A DNA stretch of 64,000 bases, from contig CAYJKT010000011.1 in the NCBI GenBank assembly GCA_964370775.1, forward strand, positions 15,828 to 79,827. Reading direction: 5' to 3'. The notes beneath the pieces were generated by a model. The model worked only from the letters and a program-made list of their open reading frames with translations, was not told where the DNA came from and did no database searches. Both the position numbers and the translations under genes were made by a program. Shown one piece after another: positions 27,415 to 36,300 of this stretch. Position 1 is the stretch's first letter, and every line of letters starts with the position of its first letter. This DNA comes from SIG603 sp964370775 (GTDB taxonomy: Bacteria > Bacillota > Clostridia > Oscillospirales > Acutalibacteraceae).

Positions 27415-28180
27415 CGCAGTTGTAATAAGCCTAATTAATTTTGTTTTGATATACATATTATTGATTATTGTAAGCATAATCATGAAAATAGCAAAGATTA
27501 AACAAACTAAACTACTTGTAATTGCAAGCATTAGAATGACATTGCAACTGACAATTGCTGGCTACATACTAATGTATTTAATAGAAAATCCATCGGAGAT
27601 ATTAGTAAGCCTTTATATTGTTGCAATGCTAGGTTTTGCCCTTAGCAGAATTTTCTCTGTTAATAAGGGGCTTAACAAAAAATTTAAGTTAATTATAGCC
27701 TTAAGTCTTATAAGTTCGGCATTGCTGATAATCCTTTTCTTTGTTGGAGTGGTAATAGGACAAAACGTGTTTAACCCACAGTATATCATACCTATTAGCG
27801 GAATGATTTTAGGAAACGCAATGACAGGAATTTCTTTAGGGGTAAAGTCTTTTATGGCTAAAATAAAAGAATCAAAACTTCAAATTGAAACCTTACTAAA
27901 TCAATCGGCTACTCCTAAGAAAATTTTGTTGCCAATGGTAAACTCTGCACTAGAGACAGCCCTTTTGCCTACGCTTAATTCAATGTTAGGAATGGGAATA
28001 GTCTCACTCCCAGGCATGATGACAGGACAGATATTATCAGGCGAATTACCAACAAATGCAATTGTATATCAAATATCTGTGTTAATTTGCATTTCTGCCG
28101 TAGTTTGTTTGTCTGTTTTTATGTCTCTTTATTTAGGATACATGACACTATATAACAAAAAAAACCAGTTTATGGTATAA
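27407..28180 (+). CDS. fetB: Iron export ABC transporter permease (FetB, UPF0014)
   Basis: 257 residues from the GTG at 27407, chosen because GGAGGTG lies 6 bases upstream inside the fetA end; an in-frame TTG at 27392 has no such site. Seven hydrophobic helices and the family hallmarks IRMTLQLTIAGYIL, SGMILGNAMTGISLG and LPGMMTGQILSGE identify the FetB/YbbM family. It forms the membrane part of a putative iron exporter with FetA. The window also carries other iron-linked loci at 48901-53316. Confidence 0.85.
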   Translation: MDNAVVISLINFVLIYILLIIVSIIMKIAKIKQTKLLVIASIRMTLQLTIAGYILMYLIENPSEILVSLYIVAMLGFALSRIFSVNKGLNKKFKLIIALSLISSALLIILFFVGVVIGQNVFNPQYIIPISGMILGNAMTGISLGVKSFMAKIKESKLQIETLLNQSATPKKILLPMVNSALETALLPTLNSMLGMGIVSLPGMMTGQILSGELPTNAIVYQISVLICISAVVCLSVFMSLYLGYMTLYNKKNQFMV

Positions 28181-28213
28181 ACAGAGAATACAAATTAAAA
28201 CTTTCATCTTTCC

Positions 28214-28242
28214 TTGACAAAGAAAATAAAATAATGTAGAAT
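28214..28242 (+). promoter_or_regulatory. Sigma-A promoter of the acetyltransferase operon
   Basis: TTGACA, 17-base spacer, TAGAAT, 33 bases before the first ATG of the SGNH/MBOAT operon. Confidence 0.75.
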
Positions 28243-28274
28243 TAAGTAGAATAATAGCACATAGGAGAATATGA

Positions 28275-29309
28275 ATGTTTAACAAAAAAAAATACGATAA
28301 AGATAATGATTATAGCTATGGATATTCACGTGGCTTTTTCGCAAGAAATGCGGCTATTATATTCCAGATATGCGTAATATTAGTAGCGGGCGTTTTTTTG
28401 GCATTTGTTTTATTATTTGACTTTAGTAAAATAATGCCTTTGCAAGAAAGTAGTGAAATGCCTATCGTGAGTAGTCAAGAAGAATCTTCACAACAAGAAA
28501 CCGAAAGCTCACAAGAACCACAATCAAGTGTAGCACCAACGCCTACACCGGAACCTGAAAAAACTCAAACTATCACAGACATGTCTGAAATAGATATTTC
28601 TACAGATGGTATAGATTTTACACAAGGTGTATTTAGCCTAGATGGCATGTTCCCAGACACAATATTGACTGAAACAGAAGACGCAGGAGACGACTATATC
28701 AGAGACATAGTTTTCGTTGGAGAGTCAACTACTTATGGTTTAATGTTCTATGATATGTTGCCAGACAGTGCAGGAAAAGAGCAAGTTTGGACACCAACTA
28801 GCGGAACTTTAATGCTGACAAATGCAAACAATGACATAGGAAAAATAAATACTTACAATATAGACACAGGTTATTCTGAGGATATGCTTATTAAAGATGC
28901 AGCCGCAATGTATAAGCCTGAATATATGGTAATTACTCTAGGTCTAAATGGAATTGGATTCTATATTGAAGATGATGTTGAATATTATGTAGGAGAATAC
29001 GTAAAACTTCTTAACTCAATAATGGAGGCATCACCAGATACTAAAATAATAGTTCAATCTGTATTCCCAGTTGGAGAAAATTACGAGTATAAAATAAGCC
29101 TTTCAAACACAAGAATAAACAAAGCTAACTATCTTTTTGCTAAGATGTGCGATCAAATGGGAATTAAGTTCTTAAATTCTGCACCAATTTTCCAAAATGA
29201 AAACGGTGATTTGAAATATGAACTACACAATGGGGATGAATTGCACCTTAGTCCGGCAGGTCTACAAGCGGAGTTAGACTTCATAAAAACACATAAATTT
29301 GAGGAATAG
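28275..29309 (+). CDS. Membrane-anchored SGNH/GDSL hydrolase-like protein
   Basis: 344 residues. A single N-terminal helix (about 27-50, AAIIFQICVILVAGVFLAFV) and a Ser/Gln/Glu-rich linker (65-100) lead to an extracellular SGNH domain. Block I reads IVFVGESTTYG, with Ser in the GES triad; a later block is VITLGLNGIGF, and the C-terminal block is ELHLSPAG. Such proteins act as acetyl-transferring or -removing partners of MBOAT proteins on cell-surface glycans. It is the first of four tightly packed genes (SGNH, DUF4358, MBOAT, DHHW), with 3, 12 and 10 bases between them. Confidence 0.8.
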   Translation: MFNKKKYDKDNDYSYGYSRGFFARNAAIIFQICVILVAGVFLAFVLLFDFSKIMPLQESSEMPIVSSQEESSQQETESSQEPQSSVAPTPTPEPEKTQTITDMSEIDISTDGIDFTQGVFSLDGMFPDTILTETEDAGDDYIRDIVFVGESTTYGLMFYDMLPDSAGKEQVWTPTSGTLMLTNANNDIGKINTYNIDTGYSEDMLIKDAAAMYKPEYMVITLGLNGIGFYIEDDVEYYVGEYVKLLNSIMEASPDTKIIVQSVFPVGENYEYKISLSNTRINKANYLFAKMCDQMGIKFLNSAPIFQNENGDLKYELHNGDELHLSPAGLQAELDFIKTHKFEE

Positions 29310-29312
29310 AAT

Positions 29313-29807
29313 ATGAAAAAAATTATTTTACCAATTATAGCAATTATCATGACTTTCACAGCTTGTAGCGCAGAAGTTTCTTACCGCAGTGATTTAAGTG
29401 CGGGCGAAGTTATGACTGAAACTATGAAAGATTTTGAAGACGAATTAAACAGCATGGCCACTATGGACGATGCAAGAGTTAAGGCAGAGGCTTTATCAGA
29501 CGTTGACTTTGAAATAGTTGAGTCTTTTGCCGTGAATACATCAGCCGTTAGCACTTCATTAAATGAAATTGGAATTATTAAGGCTAATTCAGAGGAAGAC
29601 GCTAAAACTCTAAAGTCACAAGTTGAAACTTCTATGCAAAATCAAGCTGATATTAAGCAAACATATGCAGATTATTTACCAGAAGAATATGAGAACGTTG
29701 AAAATGCCTCTGTTTATCAATCTGGTGTATATGTTATGTACCTAATTTTTGATAGCGAGACTAAAGACGAGATAGTTACAGCATTTAACAACAGTGTAAC
29801 AGAATAA
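29313..29807 (+). CDS. DUF4358 lipoprotein
   Basis: 164 residues. The signal peptide carries a lipobox (MTFTACS, Cys19), so it is expected on the outer face of the membrane. The rest matches the DUF4358 pattern seen in clostridial acetylation operons, with an acidic helical N-part (SAGEVMTETMKDFEDEL) and a C-terminal beta region (VYQSGVYVMYLIFDSE). Its role is unknown, but it is repeatedly encoded beside MBOAT/DHHW genes, which suggests assembly with that complex. It lies 3 bases after the SGNH stop. Confidence 0.75.
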   Translation: MKKIILPIIAIIMTFTACSAEVSYRSDLSAGEVMTETMKDFEDELNSMATMDDARVKAEALSDVDFEIVESFAVNTSAVSTSLNEIGIIKANSEEDAKTLKSQVETSMQNQADIKQTYADYLPEEYENVENASVYQSGVYVMYLIFDSETKDEIVTAFNNSVTE

Positions 29808-29819
29808 AGAGGGAGATCC

Positions 29820-31232
29820 ATGCTTTTTTCCAGTGTATTATTTCTATTTTTATTTCTGCCACTTACAATTTTAATATATTATATAGTGCCACGAAAGGCA
29901 AAGAACTTTGTGTTGTTTGCCTGTAGTCTTATGTTTTATGCGTGGGGTGAGCCTATATATATTTTACTTATGCTATTTTCATCCACAGTTGACTACGCTT
30001 GTGGACGGCTTATAGGAAAAGGTAAAGAGAAAAACAATAAGCTTCTTCAAAGAGGAGCTTTGTTTTTTAGCATAATTGTGAATTTAAGTCTGCTTGCTAC
30101 GTTTAAGTATGCAGACTTTTTTATTGTAAATACAAATACTTTATTCGGCAGTGAAATCACCTTGCTGAACCTAGGTCTACCTCTTGGAATTAGCTTCTAT
30201 ACTTTCCAATCGATGTCTTATACAATTGATTGTTATAGGGGAGAGGTAACACCACAAAAGAGCTTTATTACTTTTTCAACCTATGTTACCCTGTTCCCGC
30301 AACTTGTTGCAGGTCCTATAGTTAGGTATATCACCGTTCAAGACCAAATGGACAACCGAAAAGAAAGCTTTGAACTTTTTGCTCAAGGTATAACGAGGTT
30401 TATAATTGGTCTTTCTAAAAAAATGATAATAGCAAATAACCTAGGCTATTTTTGGGCATCAATTCAGAATTTAGAGGATGTCTCTGTGATGACAGCATGG
30501 CTAGGTATAATTCTTTTCCCAATGCAGTTGTATTTTGATTTTTCAGGTTATAGCGACATGGCAATTGGTTTAGGAAAAATGTTCGGGTTTAAATTTGTCG
30601 AGAACTTTAATTATCCGTTTATATCACACAGTATAACAGAGTTTTGGAGAAGGTGGCATATGTCGCTTGGAACATGGTTCCGTGAATATGTTTACTTCCC
30701 ACTAGGTGGAAATCGTAAATCTCCTGCAAGAACATATTTTAACCTTTTCTTTGTATGGTTTTTAACAGGCCTGTGGCACGGTGCTACATTCACAAACGTG
30801 TTTTGGGGCTTGTGGAGCGGTATATTTATAGTAATGGAAAGGGCATTCCTTTTAAAAATACTAGATAAAGTACCTAAAATTGTTTCATTGTTATACACAA
30901 ACATACTAATGTGCATAGGCTTGTTATTTTTAGCCTATGACGACATAGCAGAGTGCTTCGCCTTTGTTTCTAAGGGTTTTGGTGCAGATTTTGTAGCAAT
31001 TTTCGATGAAACATTTATTTATTATTTCACGTCGGCTTTAGTTTTAATTGTATTGGGTGTTATTGGTTCTACTCCTATAGTCAAAAATACAGTTGAAAAA
31101 CTAAATGTTAAATTCAATAATAGCACAGTCTATGGAGTTATTTCTTACTGTGTAGTAGCGTTCCTTTTCTTTGTTTCAATAATCTTTTTAGTTAGTGAAA
31201 CATTCAATCCGTTTTTATATTTTAGGTTTTAA
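29820..31232 (+). CDS. MBOAT family O-acyltransferase (AlgI/DltB-like)
   Basis: 470 residues and about eleven helices. MBOAT hallmarks are FDFSGYSDMAIGLGKMFGF (near 241), the conserved EFWRRWHMSLGTWFREYVYF (near 276) and the active-site histidine in FLTGLWHGATF (near 320). These proteins pass acetyl groups from a cytoplasmic donor across the membrane to an extracellular transferase, here probably the SGNH and DHHW partners. The polymer modified is not identifiable, though the genome has exopolysaccharide genes. The ATG is preceded by GGGAGA. Confidence 0.92.
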   Translation: MLFSSVLFLFLFLPLTILIYYIVPRKAKNFVLFACSLMFYAWGEPIYILLMLFSSTVDYACGRLIGKGKEKNNKLLQRGALFFSIIVNLSLLATFKYADFFIVNTNTLFGSEITLLNLGLPLGISFYTFQSMSYTIDCYRGEVTPQKSFITFSTYVTLFPQLVAGPIVRYITVQDQMDNRKESFELFAQGITRFIIGLSKKMIIANNLGYFWASIQNLEDVSVMTAWLGIILFPMQLYFDFSGYSDMAIGLGKMFGFKFVENFNYPFISHSITEFWRRWHMSLGTWFREYVYFPLGGNRKSPARTYFNLFFVWFLTGLWHGATFTNVFWGLWSGIFIVMERAFLLKILDKVPKIVSLLYTNILMCIGLLFLAYDDIAECFAFVSKGFGADFVAIFDETFIYYFTSALVLIVLGVIGSTPIVKNTVEKLNVKFNNSTVYGVISYCVVAFLFFVSIIFLVSETFNPFLYFRF

Positions 31233-31242
31233 GGTGAGTTAA

Positions 31243-32352
31243 ATGAATAAGAAAACACAATATAAAGTAATCACTTTTTCTTTTATAATATTTATTTTTA
31301 CTGCCTTTATTGCGTTGGTTGTAACTGAAAAAGAAAGTTTTTCGGCGGCGGAAAATCGCCCTTTGCAAAAATTCCCCAAGTTTTCATTCCAGGAACTAAC
31401 AGACGGCGACTGGACAAAAGACTTTGAAACGTACCTTAACGATCATATGCCACTTAGAACTTTTTTTGTAGGCGCTAAGGCAGAGGTACAAAAGGTTCTA
31501 GGTTATAAAGAAATTGGCGGAGCTTATATAGGCGAGGACGATTATATTTTTCAAAAAATAGATGTAACCGATGAAAATATGAGTGAAAGTTTAGCGGTTT
31601 TTTATGAATTTGCAAATGAAAATAAAGATAAAAATGTTGTAATAAGCGTAGTTCCATCTGCTTCACATGTGTTAAGCGATAAAATGCCTGAATATGCAAA
31701 CGTTTATGACGAGACGAGTTTTCAACAGTTTGCAGAAGAATTGTTGAAAGATGAATACGTAGACCTTACAGACGCATTAAAAGGAAACGAAGATATCTAC
31801 TACAGAACCGACCACCACTGGACTAGCAACGGTGCATATATCGGCTTTAAAGAGATTGCAAAAGAGCTTAATTTAAGCATTGTAGACGATTACAATGTTA
31901 CAAAAGTGTCAGACGGTTTCTTAGGTACGACATATTCAAAGTCTTGCTTTTTTGGTGTAAGGGCAGACGATATTTTAAGGTATGATTTAGTAGGCTATGA
32001 CATTCCATATACTATGTATATAAAAGAAACTGATGAAACCTTAAATTCAGTCTATTTTAAAGAAAACCTAAAAGTAAAAGATCAATACACATATTTTATG
32101 GGGCATAACAGAGCCTTAATACAGATTGAAACAGGCAACAACACAGGCAAAGAAATAACAGTTATAAAAGATTCTATTGCCAATAGCTTTATTCCGTTTT
32201 TAATTCCATATTACGACAAAATAAATGTGGTAGATCTAAGATTTTACACAGAAGACATTGAGATTCTAACGGCTAATTCAGACGATGTATTAATTCTATA
32301 TTATGTTCAGGCTCTTCAAGATTCAACCCATATAAAACGCTTAATTTCCTAA
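31243..32352 (+). CDS. DHHW family protein (AlgJ/AlgX-like)
   Basis: 369 residues, one N-terminal membrane helix (about 9-28) and an extracellular SGNH-like domain. ENRPLQKFPKFSF and the repeated AlgJ/X landmark YLNDHMPLRTFFV follow the helix, and the name-giving DHHW motif is at RTDHHWTSNGAY (near 188-200). A conserved KDSIANSFIPFL segment near 310 supplies the block V-type Asp/Ser. AlgJ/AlgX-type proteins acetylate polysaccharides together with an MBOAT partner. It is the last gene of the four-gene operon. Confidence 0.88.
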   Translation: MNKKTQYKVITFSFIIFIFTAFIALVVTEKESFSAAENRPLQKFPKFSFQELTDGDWTKDFETYLNDHMPLRTFFVGAKAEVQKVLGYKEIGGAYIGEDDYIFQKIDVTDENMSESLAVFYEFANENKDKNVVISVVPSASHVLSDKMPEYANVYDETSFQQFAEELLKDEYVDLTDALKGNEDIYYRTDHHWTSNGAYIGFKEIAKELNLSIVDDYNVTKVSDGFLGTTYSKSCFFGVRADDILRYDLVGYDIPYTMYIKETDETLNSVYFKENLKVKDQYTYFMGHNRALIQIETGNNTGKEITVIKDSIANSFIPFLIPYYDKINVVDLRFYTEDIEILTANSDDVLILYYVQALQDSTHIKRLIS

Positions 32353-32454
32353 AATTAACATTAATTTTCAAATTAAATTTTGACTATCAATGAATAATAT
32401 TCTTGCCCGAGTAAATAATGGTAATATCAAGATTTTAAATTATTGGAGGGCAAA

Positions 32455-32976
32455 ATGAAAGCTACTGGAATTGTAAGACGTATAGATGACTTAGGAAGAA
32501 TAGTTATACCAAAAGAAATCAGAAAGACTTTAAAAATCAATGAGGGCAACCCTTTAGAGATATTCACAGACGCTCAAGGAAACGTAATATTTAAGAAGTA
32601 TTCACCCGTAGGCGAAATGACAGAAATTGCAGAAACTTATGCTTCTACAATCAGTAAAGTGTTGTCGTGTGCCTGCATTATAAGCGACACAGACAAGGTA
32701 GTTGCGGTCTCTGGTTCTTCAAAAAAAGAGCTAAGCGGTAAGAATATAACAGATAAACTAAGAGATTTCTTAAGTTATAACAGGCATCAAGTTGCAAAGG
32801 AAAGCATACAAATTTGTGACAGCAGTGAAAAGTCCAGTGAATATATCGCAACAATAAATGCCTCTGGTGACACAATGGGGTGTATTATTGTTTCAGATTT
32901 TGACAATAAAAAAGACTTAAACATGGAAACCTATATGAAAACAACTGCCCAACTCCTAGCAAACCAAATAGAATAA
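32455..32976 (+). CDS. spoVT: Stage V sporulation protein T (AbrB-type regulator)
   Basis: 173 residues from the ATG at 32455, where GGAGGG lies 4-5 bases upstream; an in-frame TTG lies inside that site. Residues 1-50 are an AbrB swapped-hairpin DNA-binding domain (MKATGIVRRIDDLGRIVIPK, IRKTLKINEG), and the remainder is a GAF-like domain ending METYMKTTAQLLANQIE. This is SpoVT, a regulator of forespore sigma-G genes. TGAATA at 32391-32396 could be part of a sigma-G promoter, but the -10 match is poor. Confidence 0.93.
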   Translation: MKATGIVRRIDDLGRIVIPKEIRKTLKINEGNPLEIFTDAQGNVIFKKYSPVGEMTEIAETYASTISKVLSCACIISDTDKVVAVSGSSKKELSGKNITDKLRDFLSYNRHQVAKESIQICDSSEKSSEYIATINASGDTMGCIIVSDFDNKKDLNMETYMKTTAQLLANQIE

Positions 32977-33101
32977 CCTAGAACTTAGTGAAGAGTGAAA
33001 AATGAATAGTGAAAAGTTGATGTGAAAATCCTTGCGGATTTTTTGATTAAAGTTTTTTTTAATGAAAATTTGTATGGATAAATATAAAATTGATTAAATA
33101 T

Positions 33102-33304
33102 TGTAGGGGAGGGTTTCCGTGCAGACGTGTTGATTACTTTTTTTGATTAAAAATTAATTCGTTAAAACGCACAAATTGATGTAGGGGACAGGTTTTCCGT
33201 CCCCTACATTGCTAAATTTCTCTAATCAACACGTCTGGATATTATTCGCCACTACATGGCTAAATTTGCTAAGAGGCACGTCTGCACAGAGACCCTCCAC
33301 TACA
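33102..33304. repeat. Mosaic intergenic repeat cluster
   Basis: Left half-unit TGTAGGGGAGGGTTTCCGTG, the linker CGTTAAAACGCACAAATTGA, an inner unit TGTAGGGGACAGGTTTTCC / GTCCCCTACA, a half-unit ending TATTATTCGCCACTACA, and the outer right arm AGAGACCCTCCACTACA. Fills the gap between spoVT and the second giant beta-helix gene; 32977-33101 shows nothing more. Confidence 0.75.
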
Positions 33305-33344
33305 ATATGTTAATAAACTTATCTTTATCCATCCCAAAAATAAA

Positions 33345-33376
33345 CAAAAAAACTAGCTACGGCATTTGCCGTAGCT
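33345..33376 (-). terminator. Terminator of the second beta-helix gene
   Basis: AGCTACGGCA / TGCCGTAGCT, 10-bp stem, followed on the minus strand by AGTTTTTTTGTTT; ends 13 bases after the stop. Confidence 0.9.
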
Positions 33377-33388
33377 AATTTAATTTTA

Positions 33389-36300
33389 TTAGATTGTTAC
33401 ATTGTCTTTTGTGAAGAACCAGTCTATAATTACATTTTTAGCATCTGGTTGAACCTCACGTAACATGTAGTTATATAGTGAGTAGACATTGTCCATCTCG
33501 TTTCCTATAACCTTGTTGTACTTACTGTCGTTCATCTCATCGCCCTCATAGATTGTTTGAAGGTTTGGATATTTAGCATATGGGCTGTCTGGTAACCACC
33601 ATTCAGCTGTTGTAGGTGTTAGCCATGTGCCTTCTTTAATTAGACCATAGCCATGTTGATACCATCTTGATAGCCAGCAGTATGACCAGTCATTAGCTAC
33701 AACACCATATGTTGAATCTTTAAATAGATTGTTGTATACATAGTTGTGTTGTCCACCGTTTATAAATACGCCCCAGTATACGCCCTCTATAACATTGTCA
33801 TAGATTGTGATACCGCCTGCAACGTCATCTATATAGATAGCTGCATTATGGCTTGCGGCACTTGCTGTTTTTCCTAGGTGGTGAATCCAGTTGTTTTTGA
33901 TAACTGTACCACGGTTAAGTGTGTTTCTACCTGTGTAGATAGCTGATGTATCTGTAGTTTCTAAGTCAACATGGTGAATGTTGTTAAACTCGATAACGTT
34001 ATCGTTACCTTGCCACATGATAGCATTGTTTGGTGAATTTCTAATCTCTGTGCTTGAAACATAGTTTCCAACACCGTGTAGAACTACCGCTGAGTTAAAT
34101 CCGTTGTTTAGAGTTTGGTAGTTATCAAATAGACAACCGTGTACAAAGTTGTATCCTGGTTCTAAAGTCTCGTAATTTTTAGCAGCCTTAATATCAAAGC
34201 CACCGTTTACGTCTTGAACTGTACAATACTCAATACCGTTGTACATACCAACTTGATTTTCTGAATCGTATACTCCACCGATACGGCTAGAAGTATTTGT
34301 GATTGTTGAGTTTGATAATGTGTTGTGGTTTCCGCCGTGTACCATGTAAGCTGCGCCTAGCATGTCTGTTAGAGTAAGATCATCAATATTGATATATTGT
34401 GTGTCTGTTAACTCGAACATTGGCTCACCTAGAATTGAAAGTGAAACTATCTCTTCATTACTTGTCATGTCTGTTCCTGTTGGTGGATAGATATAAAGCA
34501 TTTTTGTATTTTGATCTATATACCACTCGCCAGGAATATCTAGCTCTTGAATTAAGTTGTAAACATAGAAACGTGTATAACTTGCAACTTTTGCCCAGTA
34601 ATGGCAAGCGATTTCTGATGTTAGAACTCCGTTAGACTCAATGCTTCTAATTGGAGAAGTTTGAGTAGCGTAGTCAACACCTGTATAACCCTCGTACCAA
34701 ATGTCAAGGTCTGTTATATCAGAGCCATCCATTGGAACGCCTTCCCATGATTTCATTCTCTCTGTTAATTGGCTTGAGGCGAACTTGAATGAATCATAGA
34801 TATCACGCTCTTCTTCTGGGATAAATGTTGGCATACCGATTTGGTCGTCGTTCCAGTCACGGATAGATTGTCCTGCATATGGAACACTTGTAATTTTTGT
34901 AAAGCCCGCTGAATATGCGCCCATATTATCGTCTGGGTTTGGCCATCTTGCTAAAGTCATAGATGAACCCTCGAAAGATACTGCATAGTAAGGAGTCATA
35001 ACATTAAAGCCGTCTCTTACTAGCCATTCAGCTTGGTATGACATACCGTCGCCATAAGTAGCACCGCCGTATCCTACTGCTAATTGTTTTAGAACTTCAC
35101 CAGTAATATACTCTGAAAGATCTGTTTGATATACTTTGCCCTCGGCATCATCATGTAAATTTGTTAGAACGTCTGCATCTGTAACTAAAGTAAAGTCAGA
35201 TGGAGCAAGACTTACAGCACCTGTTAGTGATACATCTTCACCGTTATATGCTGCATATTTAATTGGACTCTCTGCTGAACCTTGATCTTGCATCTCTAGT
35301 GCTATAGTATTTCCTACTATGTAAGTTCCCTCACGTAAGTAGACAACTGCACCGTTTTCAATTAATTGTGAGTAAGCTCTTAGCTCGTCTCTTGCTCTCT
35401 CAACGCTTGCATATGGATTATCGATACTTCCGTCACCTGTTAGGTCGCTACCTGTTGTTGCAACGAAAAGCTCTTTTCCATATTCATGTGAGTTTTCTTT
35501 AACTATTACTTTTATTGAAGATTGGTGTCCGCCGTCTTCTGTAGTTACTGTGATAACAGCCTCACCCTCGTTATATGCTGTGATTTCGCCGTCTTCAACA
35601 GTTGCTACTGTAGAGTTTGAAGTTGTCCATGTTTTATTAAGGTTTGTAGATTGTGCTGGCTCGATAATAGCGTTTACTATATCAATTGTGCCAGGCTCCA
35701 TTGTTAATTCTGTGATAAAGTTAGGCTCTTGAGTGATTAGGGCATCACTTAATTTAACGCCTGTTACTTTGTAGTCTATTACATTAACTGTAATTGTTTT
35801 TGAAACACCGTTTGAAGATGTAACTGTTGCTGTAGTAGTTCCGCTCATAGCCATAGGCTGAATAGAACCACCTTTTGTGATTTTTACTACTGATGGGTCA
35901 GATACTGAGTATGTGAATTTGTCAGTTGTTGTAAAATCATAAGGAGTTACATGCTCATTGTTTGAGTAGTTGATTTCGTATGTATCATAGTAACCGATAT
36001 CTACTACTTCATCTGGTAGGATGATGTCTGTAACTGCGTTTTTCTCGTTGATATAAAGTTCGTCAACAGAGATGTCAGATTGAGTTGAACCAGCTCTTGT
36101 TACTGTGAAGTCAAGATAATCTAAAGAAGTAACATTTGGGTTAGCAAATATTAATATAGAATCCATATATACTTGCATTCCGTTACCGTTTGTTAGGTTG
36201 ATCTCAATTTTATGTAGATCGTTTCTACGTCTGATGCCAAGATCTCTTCTGTTTGTTTTTTCGTCTTCTACTAAATCATAGAATTGGTAACGTCTGTTAA

